This document shows positions 6,306-13,804 of a stretch of DNA of 25,088 bases, in pieces. Source of the stretch: a virus; the IMG/VR virus record IMGVR_UViG_3300013118_000136, positions 1-25,088 of that record; one strand, 5' to 3'. The position numbers were made by a program, and so were the translations under genes. The notes under the pieces were generated by a model. The model was not told the DNA's origin, made no database searches, and saw nothing but the letters and a program-made list of their open reading frames with translations. Position 1 is the stretch's first letter. Each line of letters starts with the position of its first letter.

Positions 6306-8591
6306 ATGTCAGAAATTCATGTAAAGAAAAGAGATGGATCATTAGAGCTACTAAACTTTGATAAGATTCATGAAGTACTAGAAATATGTTCAGATGGATT
6401 AGAGGTATCAGTATCAGATACTGCATTAAATGCTCACATCAAATTAGTTAATAAAATCTCAACTGTTGATATTCATCAAACATTAATTAAGTCAGCCGCA
6501 GAGAAGATTGGTCCAGAAGAGCCTGACTATGATATATATGCTGGTCGCCTATTAATCTCTCATATGCGTAAAGAAGTATATGGAGCAAATGAAGCTATCC
6601 CATTTTTAGATTACATCAAGAAGAATGTTAAACGTAAGTTATATTCATCAGATATTCTTGAAGCATATACAGAAGAAGAAATTGAAGAGCTTGGATCATT
6701 CCTAGATTATGAGAATGATTTCAATAGAGGTTATGCATCCATTGTTCAAATGGAAAGCAAGTATTTAATCAAAGATGCTAAGACCGATCAAGCTCTTGAA
6801 ATGCCTCAAGAAACATTTATGATTATCCCTATGGTGATCTTCGCAAAAGAAAAGAATCGAATCAGGCTAATCATTGACTTCTATAATGCATTAAAGAATG
6901 ATGAGATTTCTTTACCAACCCCTATCATATCTGGGGTGAGAACACAGTTGAAAATGTTCTCATCCTGTTGTAAAATTAAGAGTGGGGATTCAGCTGAATC
7001 CATTTTAAGCACTGAGTATGCATTATCTCTTATGACAAGTCAAAGAGCAGGTATTGGTATTGATATGGGACAAGTACGAGGCATTCTTGCTCCAGTTAAA
7101 AACAACACCGTTAAGCATACAGGCGCTCTTCCAATTCTTAAAGCGATTGAATCTGTATCAAAACAATTTACTCAAAATTCATTGAGATCCGGTGCAACAG
7201 TAGTCAACTATCCTATATTCAATTGGGAGATTATGGACATTCTTGAGTATAAAAACAATCAAGGATCCAATACAACTCGGGCAAGATTTATTGATTATAC
7301 AATTGGCCTACCTTCAATATTCATTGAGCGTCTTTTAAAGAAAGAAGATTTTACATTATTCTCTTCTGAGGAAGTGCCGGGATTATTTGAACATTATGGA
7401 AACACTGAAAAATTTAATGAAGCTTATCTTAAATATGAACAGAAACGAGGTATTCGTAAGAAAACCTTACCTGCTGCCGAGATATTTAATAAGTTAATTA
7501 AAGAGAGGGTAGGTACTGGTCGCATCTACATCCATTTTATAGATAACGTGAATAACCAGGGAATGTTCAAGGAGCCAGTAACACAAACAAATCTCTGTAG
7601 TGAGGTGTTCATTCCATCTAAACCAATGAAGTTTAAAGGGTTAAGATCATCTAAATTTGAAAACATACAAGATTATGATCCAGAGAACGGGATGATTTCT
7701 TTATGTATTCTTGGATGTATTAACTTTGGCAAACTACAGAATATTACACGAATGGACCTTCTTACAAAATTAATGGTACGGTTCCTTGACAATCTTATTG
7801 ACATTCAAGATTATCCATTAGATGCTGCGGAATGGCCAACAAAAGGATATAGATTCTTGGGTATTGGTATTTCTGATTTTGCTCATTTCCTTGCTAAACA
7901 TGAAGCAAGACTTGGAACAGTTAAAGCAAAAGAGTTATCACATAAGTGGGCTGAGAGATTTCAATATGGATTAATTAAAGCAAGTATGGAATTAGCAAAG
8001 GAACGAGGAACATGTGAATATTTTGATCGTTCATTATATTCAGAAGGAAAACTTCCAATTGATACATACAATAAGAATGTGGATCAACTCGTAGATAATA
8101 AACTATTATGTGATTGGGAAGGATTAAGAGAAGACATTAAAAAGTATGGTATGAGGAATATGGCATTATCTGCTATTCCTCCAACTGCATCGTCTTCTCT
8201 TGTATCAAACTCGACTCAAGGTATTGACCCAATTCAATCTGTGACAGATACATTTGAATCTGCGGCATATACTGTTAAGAGTCTTGTGCCAGATCATGAG
8301 AAGGAAAAGTATTATATGAAGGCTTGGGACATGCCTGATAATAATTCTTCTGAGTATATTAAGTTAATGGCTATTCTTCAGAAGTTTATCGATCAAGGTA
8401 TGAGTGTTAATCAGTGGTATGATCTTACAAAGATCGAAGGAAAAATACTCGATTCAAATCGAGTAAAAAGGGATATCATTACAGCATATAAGTATGGATT
8501 GAAAAGTCTATATTATATTAGAAGTAAGGATAAAGAAAATACAAGTGAAACTATTGTATCTGGTTGTGAATCAGGTGCTTGTGCTATTTAA
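6306..8591 (+). CDS. nrdA: Ribonucleoside-diphosphate reductase class Ia, large subunit
   Basis: A 761-residue protein, the same length as E. coli NrdA. An ATP-cone-type N-terminus (about 1-90) is followed by the catalytic barrel. Visible active-site elements are S-S-C (C221, equivalent to E. coli C225), N-L-C-S-E (equivalent to C439 and E441), S-L-C-I-L-G (equivalent to C462), and the C-terminal C-E-S-G-A-C-A-I redox pair that is re-reduced by a glutaredoxin or thioredoxin. It reduces ribonucleoside diphosphates to deoxy forms for phage DNA synthesis, with NrdB encoded directly downstream. AAGGA ribosome site about eight bases before the ATG. Confidence 0.96.
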   Translation: MSEIHVKKRDGSLELLNFDKIHEVLEICSDGLEVSVSDTALNAHIKLVNKISTVDIHQTLIKSAAEKIGPEEPDYDIYAGRLLISHMRKEVYGANEAIPFLDYIKKNVKRKLYSSDILEAYTEEEIEELGSFLDYENDFNRGYASIVQMESKYLIKDAKTDQALEMPQETFMIIPMVIFAKEKNRIRLIIDFYNALKNDEISLPTPIISGVRTQLKMFSSCCKIKSGDSAESILSTEYALSLMTSQRAGIGIDMGQVRGILAPVKNNTVKHTGALPILKAIESVSKQFTQNSLRSGATVVNYPIFNWEIMDILEYKNNQGSNTTRARFIDYTIGLPSIFIERLLKKEDFTLFSSEEVPGLFEHYGNTEKFNEAYLKYEQKRGIRKKTLPAAEIFNKLIKERVGTGRIYIHFIDNVNNQGMFKEPVTQTNLCSEVFIPSKPMKFKGLRSSKFENIQDYDPENGMISLCILGCINFGKLQNITRMDLLTKLMVRFLDNLIDIQDYPLDAAEWPTKGYRFLGIGISDFAHFLAKHEARLGTVKAKELSHKWAERFQYGLIKASMELAKERGTCEYFDRSLYSEGKLPIDTYNKNVDQLVDNKLLCDWEGLREDIKKYGMRNMALSAIPPTASSSLVSNSTQGIDPIQSVTDTFESAAYTVKSLVPDHEKEKYYMKAWDMPDNNSSEYIKLMAILQKFIDQGMSVNQWYDLTKIEGKILDSNRVKRDIITAYKYGLKSLYYIRSKDKENTSETIVSGCESGACAI

Positions 8592-8602
8592 GGAGATTTG
8601 TA

Positions 8603-9787
8603 ATGGGATGTAAGATTTTTAGTTTAGGTGAAACAGTACACAGCAAAGGAACTACTCTGTTTCTTGGAGAGAACTCGTGTCATAGAAATATTCAAACATA
8701 TCATGATCCGAAGTATCAATGGATTATGGACTTCGCAGAAGAAATGCGAAGTATTGGTAATTGGTCTAAGAACGAAATTGATTTAAGCAAAGAAAAGAAA
8801 GACTTTGATCATTTAGACGAAGCAGGGAGACATATTTATGAAGCAGGACTTAAATTCGCTATTACGTTGGATAGTTGTGCTGGGCGGGCTCCTCTCCAGC
8901 TTTTTAATAGTGGCGGTATCAGTAATAATCCTGAGTGGGAGCTTTATATAACAAACCATCAAAACAATGAGTTACTACATTCAGAAGCTTATACAGAAAT
9001 GGTTAGAGCTATCTATAATGATGTTGATATATTTATTGATTCTATTACTGATGATCCTTATGTACAAAAAAGAGCTACAAGTATTCTAGGCGCATTTGAT
9101 TGGGCAACATCTGTATTTGATAAGATGGATGCTAATAAAGCGTGTAGAGATAATGGAGTGTCTGACAGAGATGGAACACAACTTATACCGTTCCCAGAAG
9201 TAGATGAAAAAATGGTTAAGACTGCAATCTATAAAGCAGCTCTTGTTCTGAATATGTTTGAAGGTATTAGATTCTTCTGTACATTTGTTACTAATTGGAG
9301 TTTCTCTGAACAACCAACGAAACTTATGGCTGGTTCTTCTAATGTATTTAAGCTAATTGCTCGCGATGAGATGATCCATCTTGATGTATTCCAACGAGTG
9401 ATTAAGATGTTGCGTGAAGATAAGAGTGAAGGATTTGTAGAAATTGCAGCTGAACTTGAAGAGGAAACATATGCAATGTATCAAACAGCATATGATGAAG
9501 AGATGGAATGGGTAGAGTATTTGTTTTCTAAGGGTTCTCCTCTGATTGGTATGAATGAGCATATTCTTAAAGAGTATATGGATTACATCTTCTCTGTTCG
9601 TTTAACTAATATTGGTCTTAACCCATCTCGTCTTGGATTGAAGTTAATGCATAATCCTCTACCTTGGGTTGATAATTATCTTGATTCGACTAATATTAAG
9701 AGTGCTCCTCAAGAAATTGAATCAGTGAATTATGTTGCAGCCATTGATAATAGTAAAGATGAAGATTTTGATTTAGATGATCTATGA
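8603..9787 (+). CDS. nrdB: Ribonucleoside-diphosphate reductase class Ia, small subunit
   Basis: A 394-residue radical-generating subunit. I use the ATG at 8603, preceded by AAGGAGATTT, rather than an upstream in-frame ATG at 8579 inside nrdA. Di-iron ligands are recognisable: D in L-D-S-C-A-G-R-A-P, E and H in N-N-E-L-L-H-S-E-A-Y (this Tyr is the radical site by alignment to E. coli E115/H118/Y122), E in F-E-G-I-R-F-F, and E/H in A-R-D-E-M-I-H-L. The acidic C-terminus (D-E-D-F-D-L-D-D-L) matches the tail that docks into NrdA. Eleven bases separate it from nrdA. The stop TGA overlaps an ATG that opens a short frame possibly belonging to the next gene. Confidence 0.95.
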   Translation: MGCKIFSLGETVHSKGTTLFLGENSCHRNIQTYHDPKYQWIMDFAEEMRSIGNWSKNEIDLSKEKKDFDHLDEAGRHIYEAGLKFAITLDSCAGRAPLQLFNSGGISNNPEWELYITNHQNNELLHSEAYTEMVRAIYNDVDIFIDSITDDPYVQKRATSILGAFDWATSVFDKMDANKACRDNGVSDRDGTQLIPFPEVDEKMVKTAIYKAALVLNMFEGIRFFCTFVTNWSFSEQPTKLMAGSSNVFKLIARDEMIHLDVFQRVIKMLREDKSEGFVEIAAELEEETYAMYQTAYDEEMEWVEYLFSKGSPLIGMNEHILKEYMDYIFSVRLTNIGLNPSRLGLKLMHNPLPWVDNYLDSTNIKSAPQEIESVNYVAAIDNSKDEDFDLDDL

Positions 9788-9847
9788 ATATAAAGAAATT
9801 TATACCAACTGAGTGGCAACAACATACCTGCCGCATGGGAGGAGGAG

Positions 9848-10282
9848 TTGAGGTTGAACGAGTTAACATGGACATATAAAGGTAAAGAATTTACTTCTGA
9901 CAATATTGGGGAGTATTATGGCTTCATATATCGTATTACAAATTTGGTTAATGGCCATGACTATATTGGACGTAAATATTTCAAAACTAAGAGGAAGCTT
10001 AAACCACTTAAAGGTAAGAAGAGAAAACGGATCAAAATTGTAGAGACCGACTGGAAAGATTATTATGGTTCTTCAAAGAGATTGTTAGAAGATCTTGAAA
10101 ATTATGGTAAGGAAAACTTCAAACGAGAAATTATTGAATTGTGTACAACAAGAGGAAATACAAATTATGCTGAGTTGGTGTGGCAAGTGAAAGAAGAAGT
10201 TCTATTGAGAGAAGATAACTACAATGGTATCATAGCCATTAAAATAGGAATTGGGAGTGTTACAAATGATGATGAAAAATGA
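9848..10282 (+). CDS. GIY-YIG endonuclease, probable homing-type; 5' end may be frameshifted
   Basis: 144 residues from a TTG preceded by GGAGGAGGAG. The GIY-YIG core is clear: G-F-I-Y at 25-28, Y-I-G-R at 39-42 with the catalytic Arg, then W-K-D-Y-Y-G-S-S and K-E-N-F-K-R-E-I-I, which are typical of phage Seg-like nucleases. Such enzymes cut DNA and are often selfish elements between conserved phage genes; here it sits just after nrdB. The reading frame stays open upstream of the TTG (P-A-A-W-E-E-E), while a separate frame from the ATG at 9784 reads M-N-I-K-K-F-I-P-T-E-W-Q-Q-H. Removing one base near 9826 would join them into one longer N-terminus, so the gene may carry an inactivating or programmed frameshift. 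Confidence 0.8.
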   Translation: MRLNELTWTYKGKEFTSDNIGEYYGFIYRITNLVNGHDYIGRKYFKTKRKLKPLKGKKRKRIKIVETDWKDYYGSSKRLLEDLENYGKENFKREIIELCTTRGNTNYAELVWQVKEEVLLREDNYNGIIAIKIGIGSVTNDDEK

Positions 10283-10469
10283 GAAGCTTAGAAATCAAAT
10301 TGCTGAAGATACTAAACAATTTCTTGAAATTGGTGGAAAAATTGAAGTATTAAAGCCTGGTCCATATCCTGATGGACATCCATGTAAGGATAAGAGTTAT
10401 AGACCATCTGATTTAGAATATTCTGGATATTTTGATAAATTTCTGAATAACTATAAAAATATTTTATAG
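10266..10469 (+). CDS. Small hypothetical protein with FLxxGG motif
   Basis: I prefer the ATG at 10266 (GGGAG eight bases upstream) over the TTG at 10251, giving 67 residues and a 17-base overlap with the nuclease gene. Residues about 19-31 read K-Q-F-L-E-I-G-G-K-I-E-V-L. The same pattern (K-E-F-L-D-N-G-G-T-V-T-K-V) occurs in the small protein at 10988-11161, so the two are likely distant paralogues. The C-terminal half is Tyr/Asp-rich. The TAG stop lies inside an 18-bp palindrome. Function unknown. Confidence 0.6.
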   Translation: MMMKNEKLRNQIAEDTKQFLEIGGKIEVLKPGPYPDGHPCKDKSYRPSDLEYSGYFDKFLNNYKNIL

Positions 10470-10497
10470 GCCTATAAAAAACTTTTTCAAAAAAGTT
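10451..10497. repeat. Nested palindromes, possible terminator or attenuator
   Basis: Three overlapping symmetric elements are read directly: CTATAAAA (10451-10458) pairing with TTTTATAG (10462-10469); a perfect 18-bp palindrome at 10462-10479 with centre GG|CC; and AACTTTTT (10480-10487) pairing with AAAAAGTT (10490-10497). The middle segment can pair with either flank, so the first two hairpins are mutually exclusive. The TTTTT at 10483-10487 after the second hairpin could act as a termination tract. The element lies between a stop codon and promoter P2, so transcript termination is the simplest role. Confidence 0.5.
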
Positions 10498-10507
10498 GAA
10501 AAAAACC

Positions 10508-10536
10508 TGTACAAGAGCATCAAAGTATGATATAAT
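10508..10536 (+). promoter_or_regulatory. Phage promoter P2 (extended -10)
   Basis: -35 TGTACA at 10508-10513, 17-base spacer, TGATATAAT with the -10 hexamer at 10531-10536. From 10519 to 10545 it is nearly identical to P3 at 14101-14128 (CATCAAA, GTATGATATAAT, ATACATAT). Transcription would begin near 10543 and give a leader of about 43 bases before the gene at 10586, which has its own TGAGGA ribosome site. Confidence 0.78.
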
Positions 10537-10585
10537 ATACATATAAATTAAAGGAATAACCCTTTGATGAAATGAGGACTATATC

Positions 10586-10975
10586 ATGAACTACAATAAA
10601 ATTAAAGGTTTTGACAAGATCAACCTTCGTCATCTACGTGAAGATCTTGATGAGCTTTTCGCAAAGTATGAGAAACGCACTGGAGTGAAAATGGATACTG
10701 GCAAGATTCGATACAGTGAAGGATCTGCCACGATTCAGGTTGAGGCAACTCTTCCAAAATCTGATGTTTTGACATCAGAGCAGAAGGCTGTAGGGATATA
10801 CTCCGATTTCAAGTTTGGAGATCAGGTACGAGTTAATCAGCTTGGAATTGTGAAAATCGTTGGTTACAAAACTCGCAATCGCAAGTATCCTTTCATTGTT
10901 GAACCAACTGGTGGTAAGGGCGGTCGTTACAAGCTGTCTGAAAATCAAGTTCTGAAGTCAAATCAAGTAAGATAG
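10586..10975 (+). CDS. Hypothetical protein with a C-terminal SH3-like segment
   Basis: 129 residues. An N-terminal helical part (about 8-35, L-R-H-L-R-E-D-L-D-E-L-F-A-K-Y) leads to a beta-rich C-terminal part. Residues 78-118 read F-G-D-Q-V-R-V-N-Q-L-G-I-V-K-I-V-G-Y then Y-P-F-I-V-E-P, the rhythm of an SH3/KOW-like barrel. This is a structural impression only. ATGAGGA ribosome site upstream; first gene of the transcript from promoter P2. No catalytic motif. The high Lys/Arg content would suit nucleic-acid binding. Confidence 0.65.
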   Translation: MNYNKIKGFDKINLRHLREDLDELFAKYEKRTGVKMDTGKIRYSEGSATIQVEATLPKSDVLTSEQKAVGIYSDFKFGDQVRVNQLGIVKIVGYKTRNRKYPFIVEPTGGKGGRYKLSENQVLKSNQVR

Positions 10976-10987
10976 GATATATATATA

Positions 10988-11161
10988 ATGAATAGACAAG
11001 AAGCAAGCAAGGTATTGGCTAAACAAGTAAAGGAATTTTTGGATAATGGTGGTACGGTTACTAAGGTTGCATCTGTACCCGCACCTAAGCAGGTTGCAAA
11101 TCGAGTGTATAATTCATCTGAAAATGTAATTGCAACATTACTTGAAAGTCGTAGATATTAG
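10988..11161 (+). CDS. Very small hypothetical protein (57 aa) with FLxxGG motif
   Basis: ATG at 10988 to TAG at 11159-11161. The product starts M-N-R-Q-E-A-S-K-V-L and contains K-E-F-L-D-N-G-G-T-V-T-K-V (residues 15-27), matching the pattern in the protein at 10266-10469. The rest is Val/Pro/Ala-rich and ends L-L-E-S-R-R-Y. It fills an otherwise empty gap between two genes of the same operon. Function unknown. The ribosome site is weak (AGGAT about eight bases upstream). Confidence 0.55.
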   Translation: MNRQEASKVLAKQVKEFLDNGGTVTKVASVPAPKQVANRVYNSSENVIATLLESRRY

Positions 11162-11170
11162 GAGAATATT

Positions 11171-11425
11171 ATGAAGCTAAATGAGTTAAAAACGGCATTG
11201 GCCAATGGACCAGTAAGAGTAACTTTCACCAAGAAAGATGGCTCTAATCGTACTGGATATTTTACAACTAAGGAAGAACTATTGGCTCCAGTATCTGGAA
11301 CCGGTACTAGGACTCATCCTAATGATCTTCTTGTTGTAACAGAAATTTTGGCTAATGAGGAACCTCAATGGAGATCTTTCCATTATGATCAAATCACTGA
11401 AGCAGTAGTAGGTAAAAATGCGTGA
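11171..11425 (+). CDS. SH3-fold small protein, DUF2693-like
   Basis: 84 residues with AGGAG seven bases before the ATG. The core pattern is V-R-V-T-F-T-K-K-D-G-S-x-R-T (residues about 15-28), then L-V-V-T-E and W-R-S-F-H-Y-D-Q-I near residues 67-75. This V-x-F-T-K-K-D-G ... W-R-S-F layout is the one I know from DUF2693-type SH3 beta-barrel proteins of phages and bacteria, whose function is not established. The stop overlaps the GTG of the next gene (GTGA). Confidence 0.65.
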   Translation: MKLNELKTALANGPVRVTFTKKDGSNRTGYFTTKEELLAPVSGTGTRTHPNDLLVVTEILANEEPQWRSFHYDQITEAVVGKNA

Positions 11426-11604
11426 AACAAACTTATAGAGTAGAATTCGGTCCGTATGTATCTATCACAGATCCATACGCGACTGGAAATAAAATTTGGA
11501 CATTACCCGGATGTGGTTCTAAACGATATACGGCAGATGAAATTTCAACCATTGCAGAACGTAATGGGTATTATAATATTTGGCAAGGAGTAAAAAATGA
11601 GTAA
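11422..11604 (+). CDS. Small hypothetical protein, GTG start
   Basis: 60 residues from GTG overlapping the previous stop. Aromatic and Gly-rich, for example V-E-F-G-P-Y-V-S-I-T-D-P-Y and N-G-Y-Y-N-I-W-Q-G. No metal or membrane motif. It overlaps the next small gene by eight bases. Possibly a small DNA-mimic or accessory protein, but nothing supports a specific role. Confidence 0.5.
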   Translation: MKQTYRVEFGPYVSITDPYATGNKIWTLPGCGSKRYTADEISTIAERNGYYNIWQGVKNE

Positions 11605-11725
11605 AACTGCAATTCCAGGAATGACCCTAAAGAAAGATACTAATGGAAATCGTATTAGTCGAAAGAATACTAGTCATGGTACATTTCGTTGTAAGCGTAA
11701 ACCAAACTCAAAAAGATGTTCTTAG
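11597..11725 (+). CDS. Very small basic protein (42 aa)
   Basis: ATG at 11597, preceded by AAGGAG about six bases upstream, to TAG at 11723-11725. Strongly basic: a Lys/Arg/Ser/Thr-rich peptide with C-K-R-K-P and ending K-R-C-S. Its end overlaps the next small gene. The good ribosome site and tight packing support it as real; the basic charge suggests nucleic-acid contact. Function unknown. Confidence 0.5.
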   Translation: MSKTAIPGMTLKKDTNGNRISRKNTSHGTFRCKRKPNSKRCS

Positions 11726-11892
11726 AAGAGTTTACATTTACATGGATTGAGTTTATAATAGTTATTGCTATTGTATTTTATGCTGTTAAGTTTTCTTGGG
11801 CAGCTGGATTTCGTGAAGGATTTCTGGTTGGCTTTCAAGTGAATAAAGACAATGTTACAATTGAGGCACCAGAATTTGAACGCGCTGATTAA
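11716..11892 (+). CDS. Small single-span membrane protein (58 aa)
   Basis: ATG at 11716, inside the end of the preceding gene, to TAA at 11890-11892. Residues about 10-30 (W-I-E-F-I-I-V-I-A-I-V-F-Y-A-V ...) form one hydrophobic membrane helix. A short segment with aromatic, Gly and Arg residues follows, then an acidic tail. T4-type phages encode many such peptides, some affecting lysis or host membranes; no specific role can be assigned. Its tail overlaps a second hydrophobic frame at 11876-11983. Confidence 0.5.
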   Translation: MFLEEFTFTWIEFIIVIAIVFYAVKFSWAAGFREGFLVGFQVNKDNVTIEAPEFERAD

Positions 11893-11983
11893 ATTCCTAT
11901 GGCAGTCATTAGTAATTTTAGGTTTAGTGACTATATGGGGAATAATTATACTTGTGATTGTTGCTATAGCAACAACACCATAG
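11876..11983 (+). CDS. Possible second membrane peptide (35 aa), TTG start
   Basis: Read from TTG at 11876 in the +1 frame relative to the previous gene, with GAGG about nine bases upstream. The peptide is M-N-A-L-I-K-F-L-W-Q-S followed by a strongly hydrophobic run of about 22 residues (V-I-L-G-L-V-T-I-W-G-I-I-I-L-V-I-V-A-I-A) and T-T-P. A competing frame from the ATG at 11899 would give a 34-residue Cys/Asn/Tyr-rich peptide that looks less protein-like. The hydrophobic span favours the TTG frame, but coding status is uncertain. Confidence 0.35.
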   Translation: MNALIKFLWQSLVILGLVTIWGIIILVIVAIATTP

Positions 11984-11992
11984 GATTATATT

Positions 11993-13804
11993 ATGAGAAG
12001 TAATGATATTAAAGTCTTATCTGAGAGAGATCATGTAAGACAAAAGCCTGGTATGTATGTAGGAGATATTACGCTATCTCCTCATAATAGGTGGGGGATA
12101 CATGATGATAGTATTAAAAAGCAAGACATTGATATTGTTCCTGCTTTTCTCAAGCTATTTGACGAAATCATTTCAAATTCAATTGATGAATATCTAAGAA
12201 CAGATGGCAAATATGCGAATCTAATCAAGATCAAAGTTGATGGTAATAAAATTACTATCGAAGATAACGGCCGTGGTGTAGCATCAAAGTATGATAATGA
12301 TCATGGAAAGACTAAAGCAGAACTTGCTTTTACTAATCTTAGAGCAGGCGCTAATTTTGGTGAAGATTCATTTGTATCTATAGGTACACATGGTCTAGGA
12401 GCATCTCTTGTTAATATTATGTCTCATCGATTTACTGTCATAACTGATGACGGAAATGATCGTACGCATATTAAATGTAAAGATGGTATGCTTCATTGCG
12501 ATGCTTCAGTATCAAAATCATCACATCAAGGTACTCGTGTAACATTTGAACCTGACTATGAATTATTGAATATGGATCATCTTGATGATATTCATCTAAT
12601 GATGATTCAAAAACGAGTAATGGATTTAGCGGTATGTTACCCCAAGATTCAATTCAAGATGAATGGTAAGCTTGTTAAAAGCCGAGCATTCAAGAATTAT
12701 CTATCAATGATCGATCCAGAGTTTGAGCTACTAGAAACCGATCATTATAAAATTGCTGTACTTCCATCAGAATCTGGTGATCAAATCTCATTCTTAAATG
12801 GTATTGAAACCTTTAGAGGCGGATCACATATTGATCATGTATCAATGATCATTACAAATGCTTTACGAGATAAGATTAATAAAAAATATAAGATCAAAGT
12901 TAAACCTTATGACATCAAATCAAAATTTGTTATAGTTCTTATTACGAATGAGATCCCAGATCTTAAATGGGAAAGCCAAACCAAAGAACGAATGACTCTT
13001 GAAGTTGCTAAGTTCAGAAGTTTATTCGCTGATTTAGAAACTAATGATAAATGGTTCAATAAGATTATGCGTAATGAAGATCTTATTATGCCAATCATTG
13101 AAGCTCAATTACTTAAGAAACAATTAGCCGATGCTAGAGAATTGAGAAAGAAACAAAAAGATGCTCATAGAAAAAAGGTTGTATCGCACGTACAAGCCAA
13201 AGGTATGGGTAATATCTTATTCTTGACTGAGGGACAATCGGCAATTAGTAATCTGATTAAAGTTAGAGATCCAAAAATACATGGTGGATATCCGCTCAAA
13301 GGTAAAGTCAAGAATACTTATGGTATGAAACTTACTGATATTATTAAGAATAAAGAGTTGAGTGATGTAATGAATATCCTTGGTATATCTCTCGGGGAAC
13401 CAATCTCAACAATGAATTATGATTATATTGGTATTCTCACAGATCAAGATGTCGATGGCCACCATATTAAGATATTATTGGTTGGATTCTTCTCCCATTG
13501 GAAAGAGCTATTCAAAAATCATAAAGTACGAATTTACAATTCTCCGCTAATGATTGCGAAGAAGGGTAAAAAGGTTAAGTATCTATATACGTTAAAAGAA
13601 ATCTCTGAAACTGATTTGACGGGCTGGACCACTAAATATGCTAAGGGTCTAGGTTCTCTATCTGCGTCAGAGTATAGGGATATCATCAATACTGATGACT
13701 ATGATGTGATCACTATGGATGATGTAAAAGATGAAAAAGCATTACACCTTGCATTAGGTAATGATGCTCAATTAAGAAAGGACTGGTTATTGTGTACAAG
13801 CTAA
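11993..13804 (+). CDS. 39: Type II DNA topoisomerase large (ATPase) subunit, T4 gp39/gp60-like
   Basis: 603 residues. The GHKL ATPase domain is at the N-terminus: E-I-I-S-N-S-I-D-E (motif N), E-D-N-G-R-G-V and G-T-H-G-L-G-A-S-L-V-N. The TOPRIM domain has E413 in T-E-G-Q-S-A and D484/D486/D488 in D-Q-D-V-D-G-H-H, which hold the catalytic metals. Most homologues have EGDSA; here the Asp is Gln. It works with the DNA-cleaving subunit at 14141-15415 in the phage topoisomerase that supports replication-fork initiation. The gene is continuous, whereas T4 splits it into genes 39 and 60. AGGATT ribosome site before the ATG. Confidence 0.93.
   Translation: MRSNDIKVLSERDHVRQKPGMYVGDITLSPHNRWGIHDDSIKKQDIDIVPAFLKLFDEIISNSIDEYLRTDGKYANLIKIKVDGNKITIEDNGRGVASKYDNDHGKTKAELAFTNLRAGANFGEDSFVSIGTHGLGASLVNIMSHRFTVITDDGNDRTHIKCKDGMLHCDASVSKSSHQGTRVTFEPDYELLNMDHLDDIHLMMIQKRVMDLAVCYPKIQFKMNGKLVKSRAFKNYLSMIDPEFELLETDHYKIAVLPSESGDQISFLNGIETFRGGSHIDHVSMIITNALRDKINKKYKIKVKPYDIKSKFVIVLITNEIPDLKWESQTKERMTLEVAKFRSLFADLETNDKWFNKIMRNEDLIMPIIEAQLLKKQLADARELRKKQKDAHRKKVVSHVQAKGMGNILFLTEGQSAISNLIKVRDPKIHGGYPLKGKVKNTYGMKLTDIIKNKELSDVMNILGISLGEPISTMNYDYIGILTDQDVDGHHIKILLVGFFSHWKELFKNHKVRIYNSPLMIAKKGKKVKYLYTLKEISETDLTGWTTKYAKGLGSLSASEYRDIINTDDYDVITMDDVKDEKALHLALGNDAQLRKDWLLCTS

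Noticed and set aside
8579-8602. Upstream in-frame ATG for nrdB within the end of nrdA
   Set aside because: The extra residues do not resemble a NrdB N-terminus, while the ATG at 8603 has AAGGAG at good spacing.
9086-9313. Open frame on the - strand inside nrdB (and similar - strand frames elsewhere, such as 5715-6026 and 14608-14844)
   Set aside because: They lie wholly opposite well-supported + strand genes, have no ribosome site or family motif, and their compositions look like reverse-complement shadows of AT-rich coding sequence.
11899-12003. 34-residue frame from ATG at 11899
   Set aside because: It has no ribosome site, its Cys/Asn/Tyr-rich peptide looks unlike a protein, and it overlaps the start of the topoisomerase gene; the hydrophobic TTG frame is slightly more convincing.
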